Below, in pieces: positions 59,040 to 64,000 of a stretch of DNA of 64,000 nucleotides (within the stretch, counting starts at the first letter, position 1; the number at the start of each line of letters is the position of its first letter). A model generated the notes under the pieces. That model was not told the origin of the DNA. It worked only from the letters and a program-made list of their open reading frames with translations, and did not search any database. Source of the DNA: Ulota crispa (lineage: Eukaryota > Streptophyta > Bryopsida > Orthotrichales > Orthotrichaceae); NCBI GenBank assembly GCA_963920765.1, contig OY987245.1:14586727-14650726 (forward strand), in the 5' to 3' direction. The position numbers and the translations under genes were made by a program.

Positions 59040-61189
59040 TTAAAATCTTAACTTTTTAGCAGTGTTTTTAGCTACTAGTGCTTAAATTGAAAATCATTTT
59101 TGGGATCACTAGTCTCTACAATGGTGTGGCACGTGCCCACCATTATGATATTGTTTTTTAAAGTTGCAAAAGTCAACAATGCATGGTGCCCTCATGAAAA
59201 CTGCAAGAAGGGTAGCATGGGACCTAATGCCGTGTATTTGAGTCTTCCATTAATTTAGGTCACCTAAAAACATGAGTGTGTTTGGTGAGGTTGTTCCTTG
59301 TCCTTCATGATGCACCATGTATTTATGATCACTTTTATAAAAAAATCAAGTGAAAAACAACCGTTTTATGTAGTACATAGTGTTTTTTTGGTAACCAAAG
59401 GACATTTTTTGTCACCTTTGGTGTTTAGAGGTTAGGCCTAAGCACCCATTCCATTTTCACCAATATTAGGGTTTTGGAAGACCTACAACTTTGATGCATC
59501 GTATCTTAGTCAATCACATGATTTACAAAAGTGGTAAAAAAAAAATGGAACACCCATTTTGAAAACAGCTTGCAAAATTTAAGAACAATTGACTATGGGA
59601 GATGGGAGATCATAACATTTGATCAAACAATATGTGATGGCAAAATCTTATTTTTTGGCAAGTAGTTGCTATTTAATGATTTTTATATGAATCTATAAGC
59701 CCTTGTTTCATCTAAATTTTTGTAAGTAGCAAGATTAGATGTGCATGCACACACTTACAAATTATTGAAAAGTACTCTTTGTTTTATGTTATGTATTAGG
59801 CTTTCAAACTGCTATTACACAAAAAAAATGATGACCAACAAAGTCGGTAAGGGTTGCCATGACAAGGGTTTTGAATATTCTTGAACCCTTGCTAGCAAAT
59901 TACTTGCTACCTTAAAACACACATAAAGAAGCTTGCAAGGAATATTGACCAATTGCAGCTTGTAAGACCCTGCTTGCCACCACACCTCCTATGGTGTATC
60001 ATCCAATCAAGGCTTTTGAGGCACTTGTACAACATTTAACTTGCCTTGTCATTACTTCACTTGCATAGATCACTTGAGTGCTTTCATGATTGTAGTTTAT
60101 GACATAATCAAAAAATTAGATCCAATGCCTCAAACAATGCTTTGAATCTTGTGGGGACAATTTTTGGGCCTTCATGGCGTTTTGGGGTTAATCCTTAAAC
60201 ATCTTTGAGGCCATTTTGTGGCATTTGGACGATTGAGTATTCATTGTTGTGGACATTGGAATAACTTTGCTTCTAATCCAAGATTTTTTTGGGACATAGA
60301 TAAAGTCCTAGAGAGAAAGTTGTAGTCCTCTTTTTTATAATTTTCTCACTCAACTAGTACTTTACTAAATCTAAAACTACTTACATATTTGAAAAGCCTA
60401 GAATAAGGAGACAATTTTGTTAAAGTTTGATGTAGATATAATTAAGAGAAGTGTTAGAATTTTTTTTTTGGAAAGAACATCCAATTATGATTCAAATGCT
60501 TTTAAGATCCTCATGCAATCCCGTTCAAGCATACCAAATTTCAGTCATTATAAATGAAATTCCTATTTTTGGTCAATTATTATGAGTTGAAATCATGGTT
60601 TTACAAGAAAGTTGATCAAAAAACATTGGTGATGAATTTTTGAGATTTGATTGCATGGAAGGAGACATCCATACGCACATCTTTCTTTCAAACAAATATT
60701 TCCAAAAAGTTTCAAAATTTCTTCTATAGAGACTTGAATGTTAGGGTGATTATAACCAAATTTAGTGAAACACATATTTCTTCATGAAAATTAATTTTTG
60801 CTTGCAACTTTGGGTCTCTGAAAAGCACCTTGCGGTTGTCAAAACATCACCAAATTTGGCAGCAAGTGAGTTACTTGAAAACCAAACCCCTTGCCTAAAT
60901 TTCATTAAAAGGAACCTCCTCCAAGGCATGAATTTGTGCATCTAAATTCCTTAGACCCCCTCAAAACTAGCCAATTTTTGCATAATCAACTGTACTTTGA
61001 CTATTATAATTTCCAAAATGGTGCGGTCAAAAGTTCTGCAAATTTTTAGTTGAGTGCATCAAGCACCCATTTTGCTATTTTAGCGGTGAATCCTTCCTAC
61101 TCTAAGTTCACAACTTAGGGCGTACAATGTTTTTGTGCATGGTCCCATTGGCCTCATTTTCTCAATTCCACAGTGGGCGCTCACGGGTT
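59040..61189. other. Gene-free stretch
   Basis: 60510-60780 resembles an arm of the 48799 fold-back (CAATCCCGTTCAAGCATACC, GGTGATGAATTTTTGAGATT). No exon elsewhere. The match to copy 2's 3' flank starts at about 61190. Confidence 0.4.
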
Positions 61190-62341
61190 AAGAGCACAAA
61201 AGTTATAGCAAAAGCTTCTTTAGATGTTTTAATATTGAAGCTCATTTTACGTTTAGTAGGAACAATAGATTTATTCAATTCAAAATCTACACTTGCAATT
61301 GAACAATGTACAATGTTATTAAAAAACTAAAAAATAGAGAGATGACAACATAATTCCAATTCAATAACTGCACAATCATTGTCATCATTCAATCCTCATC
61401 ACAAGAATTGGCATTGGAACTTTTGTCACTAGTGCCACTAATTGCTAACATCACTAGTGTCACTATCATCACTAACGTCATCTACGACTATTTTCCCTAT
61501 GTCCCTACTAGGATGAATCCAAGAAATTCTCCACCATGAAGGGTTTGATAGATCCATTTGGTATGAAAACGCTGTGCATCTTACATGCATCCGCTGCAAA
61601 TGTGGCAAGTGTTGCAAGTTAGGAAGTCTTGACAACTGTGACCAAGAACAATCTAATGTCTTCAAATTGATCAAGTTTTGTACGTCAGGAATCTCTCATA
61701 TGCCACTCGATCTCAAATAAAAATATGCCAGTGCCTTCAAATCACCTAGAAATGGTAGATTTTTCAAACTTCTGCAATAGGCTATATCCAATGAAGTCAA
61801 TAAACACAATGTCTCTACACCTTCAATGTTGACTATACCACTATCACTCATATTCAGGTGAGTAAGCACCTTTAAACAACCCAATTCCGAAACCTTTTCC
61901 AAGCCTTTGCATCCACTGAGGTCAAGTTCAACAAGAGCATGCAGTCCTCTCAAGCCACAAATGGTGGAAAGGTTGTCACAATAATTCAACTTCAAAATTT
62001 CCAAGAACTTCAATGATTCAAGTTCCATACTTTTCCACATATGGCAATTTCGATATATTCTTAGACTTTGCAATGGCATGCATTTGCTGAAGTTAGCAAA
62101 ATGCATATCGTTTTGTTTAATACCATACTGTCCAAAGGTAAACTCTCTTAAAGAGGAAAGCCATTGCACACCAAGTATTTCACCGTACCTCCTGCAATTG
62201 GATATCTCAATCGATCCAAGCTCTTTGACAGCTTCTCACCCTCCAATACTCTCCAACTTTTCACAACAAGAGATTTGAAGGCAACGCAACTCAGGAAGCT
62301 CTCCCAAATTCAACTGCTAAAGTTCTTGACATCCATATAAT

Positions 62342-62641
62342 TTCAAAACCCTTATTGGAAACATCGTCGGCGCAAAGTAATCTCCACTAGCTGCTCTCCA
62401 AAAAGTCCTCAAGTGAGGATTCTTTCTTAACACTTTCTCTCCAAACTTCTTGAACACTTTTAAACGTGTCAAGGATATCCTTTGGTAATCCTTCCATTCA
62501 TCCAAATCTTCGATCATTTGAGGACAACCCACCAAATTCACAAGTTCAAGATCTCTTAGCTCATAAACCTAAACAACAAAACATTTTGCCACACAAAGTT
62601 AGAAGTAGTTATCAACATTCCAGGTCACTGTTTTGTAGAAT
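62342..62641. repeat. 300-bp tract identical to 51168-51467
   Basis: Partner of the tract in copy 2, in the same orientation, about 11.2 kb away. Flanks in the same exon and intron differ at several percent of sites. Confidence 0.92.
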
Positions 62642-63354
62642 CGAGTGCAACACCCATCAGTGAGGGAGGAAACGCATCAACAAGAACAAAACAATTCATG
62701 TTCATATTACAAGCGCTCTTCACTAATGCAAAGAGACATGTACACACAAGCATGATCTCATAACCAACAATATACATCCCACCAAAATCACAAACCCAAT
62801 ATATCAGCAGCATATACTTACACGTTTGCAAATCTCCAACGGGTTTTGCTCTTGCACAATTGCTAGCATTCTGCATATCTCTTCCAAATTACAATTTCTT
62901 TCTTTCCACATGTCTAGATAGTATATTTTCCAATTATCAGTTGAACAAGCTTGGATCATGTTGAGAAGAGTGCATTTCAACTCTATGTCTAGGGCTCCAA
63001 ATCCCGGAATGGCCTGCATCATCCACCACCCAAACAAAAAAAGCAATCTAACATTGTATTAGTGACACAACCATGTCACCCCATACTCCCAAAAACTGAA
63101 AATGCAATTCACTCTAAGGCTCATTTACTCTCCCACGTGAAGCAATACCAACTTCTCCAAAACCTCATTTCGTAAAATCAAATCATTTTCCACGATTCTA
63201 GTGAAGACATGGATTAATATTTTGAAGCATATACACCATCTCTTGCTTCACCAAAAAAAGCTACCCTCATTTCATAAACACAACATGAGCCCAAACTTAC
63301 AACTTGTTTTGAAGCTGCTTTCTTCGGATGCCCACTTCCAATTGGCTCTAAAGG

Positions 63355-63535
63355 CATCGGTCTTTGCACTGCTAAATCAAGATGACTTGATTCAGGCATG
63401 TTGATATCAATATCACCATCACATTTGAGTTTTTGACGCTTTGAAGGCATTAGTCTTTGCACTGCTATATCAAGATCATGACTTGATTCAGGCCAGTTGA
63501 TATCAATACCACCATCACATTTGAGTTTTTGACGC
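63355..63535 (-). repeat. Tandem duplication of about 96 bp in the Myb exon of copy 3
   Basis: The exon encodes the segment 'KRQKLKCDG.IDIN.PESSH' twice in a row, each followed by 'AVQRxMP'. Copies 1 and 2 have it once. The reading frame is kept. The units differ at several positions, so this is older than the 85-bp duplication in the kinase gene. It doubles the basic, nuclear-signal-like patch. Confidence 0.8.
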
Positions 63536-64000
63536 TTTACTGCCTTGCCTTTTAAAGAAGCTCGTTGGGCACAAATTGCGCACATATCTTTAAACCATGC
63601 TTCCATTAATGGCGTACTCAATCCCATACTCGTCTACTCAGCGTCCGTGATCTCCCCAAACGTCTTGTTTTTCTCCTCGCAAAAATCATTCCATGCGTTG
63701 TACGCCTTCAATAAAGTATCAAAGCGGCGTCGACAATATTCATCTGACCTTGAACGCCCACCACTGCATTTGTTCATCTCTTGGGAGATGATCCCAACGC
63801 ATAGCACCTTGCTTATTCTTCATACCAAACCGGCCAACATCAAGCATGCACCGTAGCAAGTCTAACGTTTCCTCTTTTGTACACTTCTTGCTTTTGGTTT
63901 CCTTTGCACGGCGCATTGAGCATTTACATTGAGGTCTTAACTATTGCATCACTCCAACATCCTCCGGAAGCATTTCTTGAAAATTTGAGGGATTGCTATC

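Larger units (their letters stand above)
61190..64000 (-). pseudogene. Copy 3: Myb/SANT-like - LRR gene, decayed, runs off the window
   Basis: Exons: 64000 (open end) to 63301 with the Myb domain, 63013-62822 linker, and 62568 to about 61438 LRR. Any protease part would lie beyond the right edge. Lesions: TAG at 63941-63943 (CAG in the other copies), a 2-bp deletion near 63790 in the Myb domain, and three stops in an otherwise unshifted LRR frame at 62317-62319, 62236-62238 and 61696-61698. The linker exon is intact ('AIPGFGALDIELKCTLLNMI' to 'EQNPLEICKR'). Homology with copies 1 and 2 stops near 61190. Pseudogene. Confidence 0.75.

Noticed and set aside
1-64000. LTR retrotransposons, tRNA or rRNA genes, CRISPR arrays
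   Set aside because: No reverse transcriptase or integrase motifs, no long direct terminal repeats, no cloverleaf and no regular spacer array were recognised by eye; a RepeatMasker or tRNAscan run could still find worn copies.

Overview
This window looks like nuclear DNA of a land plant. It is AT-rich and dense in repeats. Genes are split by GT-AG introns, and the recognisable domains (ULP2-type SUMO protease, Myb/SANT trihelix-like, plant-style LRR, riboflavin kinase) and small DNA-transposon derivatives (CACTA-, Mutator- and PIF/Harbinger-like) fit a plant. I cannot name the lineage. No plasmid, virus, rRNA, tRNA or CRISPR was seen. Most short ORFs lie in repeats and were left out.

The main content is a family of three related loci. 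Each encodes, in the same exon order, a Myb/SANT-like domain, a linker exon and a leucine-rich-repeat (LRR) exon. In the two complete loci this follows a ULP2/SENP6-7-like cysteine protease. Copy 1 (about 18.8-26.05 kb, + strand) and copy 2 (about 55.9-50.0 kb, - strand) are arms of a large inverted duplication that also includes upstream DNA (about 17.7 kb and 56.9 kb). Copy 3 (- strand, from about 61.19 kb) runs off the right edge. All three carry stops, frameshifts or splice-site losses, so they read as pseudogenes, though protease His, Asp and Cys motifs are visible in copies 1 and 2. Copies 2 and 3 share a 300-bp tract with no mismatch inside more diverged flanks, which suggests gene conversion.

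Between the arms, on the - strand at 33.4-39.6 kb, nine exons with matching phases join a transit-peptide-like N-terminus, a SmtA-like methyltransferase-fold domain and a riboflavin kinase domain. The frame is broken by one TAG after the methyltransferase part. The last exon carries an exact 85-bp tandem duplication that changes the C-terminus. Two short exons of unknown genes lie at 5.1 and 6.1 kb.

The rest is mostly transposon-derived: elements bounded by TTAA with CCC...GGG ends (one confirmed against an empty site), long fold-back elements, CACTA-like MITEs with 3-bp target duplications, a Mutator-like MITE family inserted twice in introns of the kinase gene, a PIF/Harbinger-like MITE inside copy 1, and a 9-bp minisatellite. 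No reverse transcriptase, integrase or transposase ORF was recognised.
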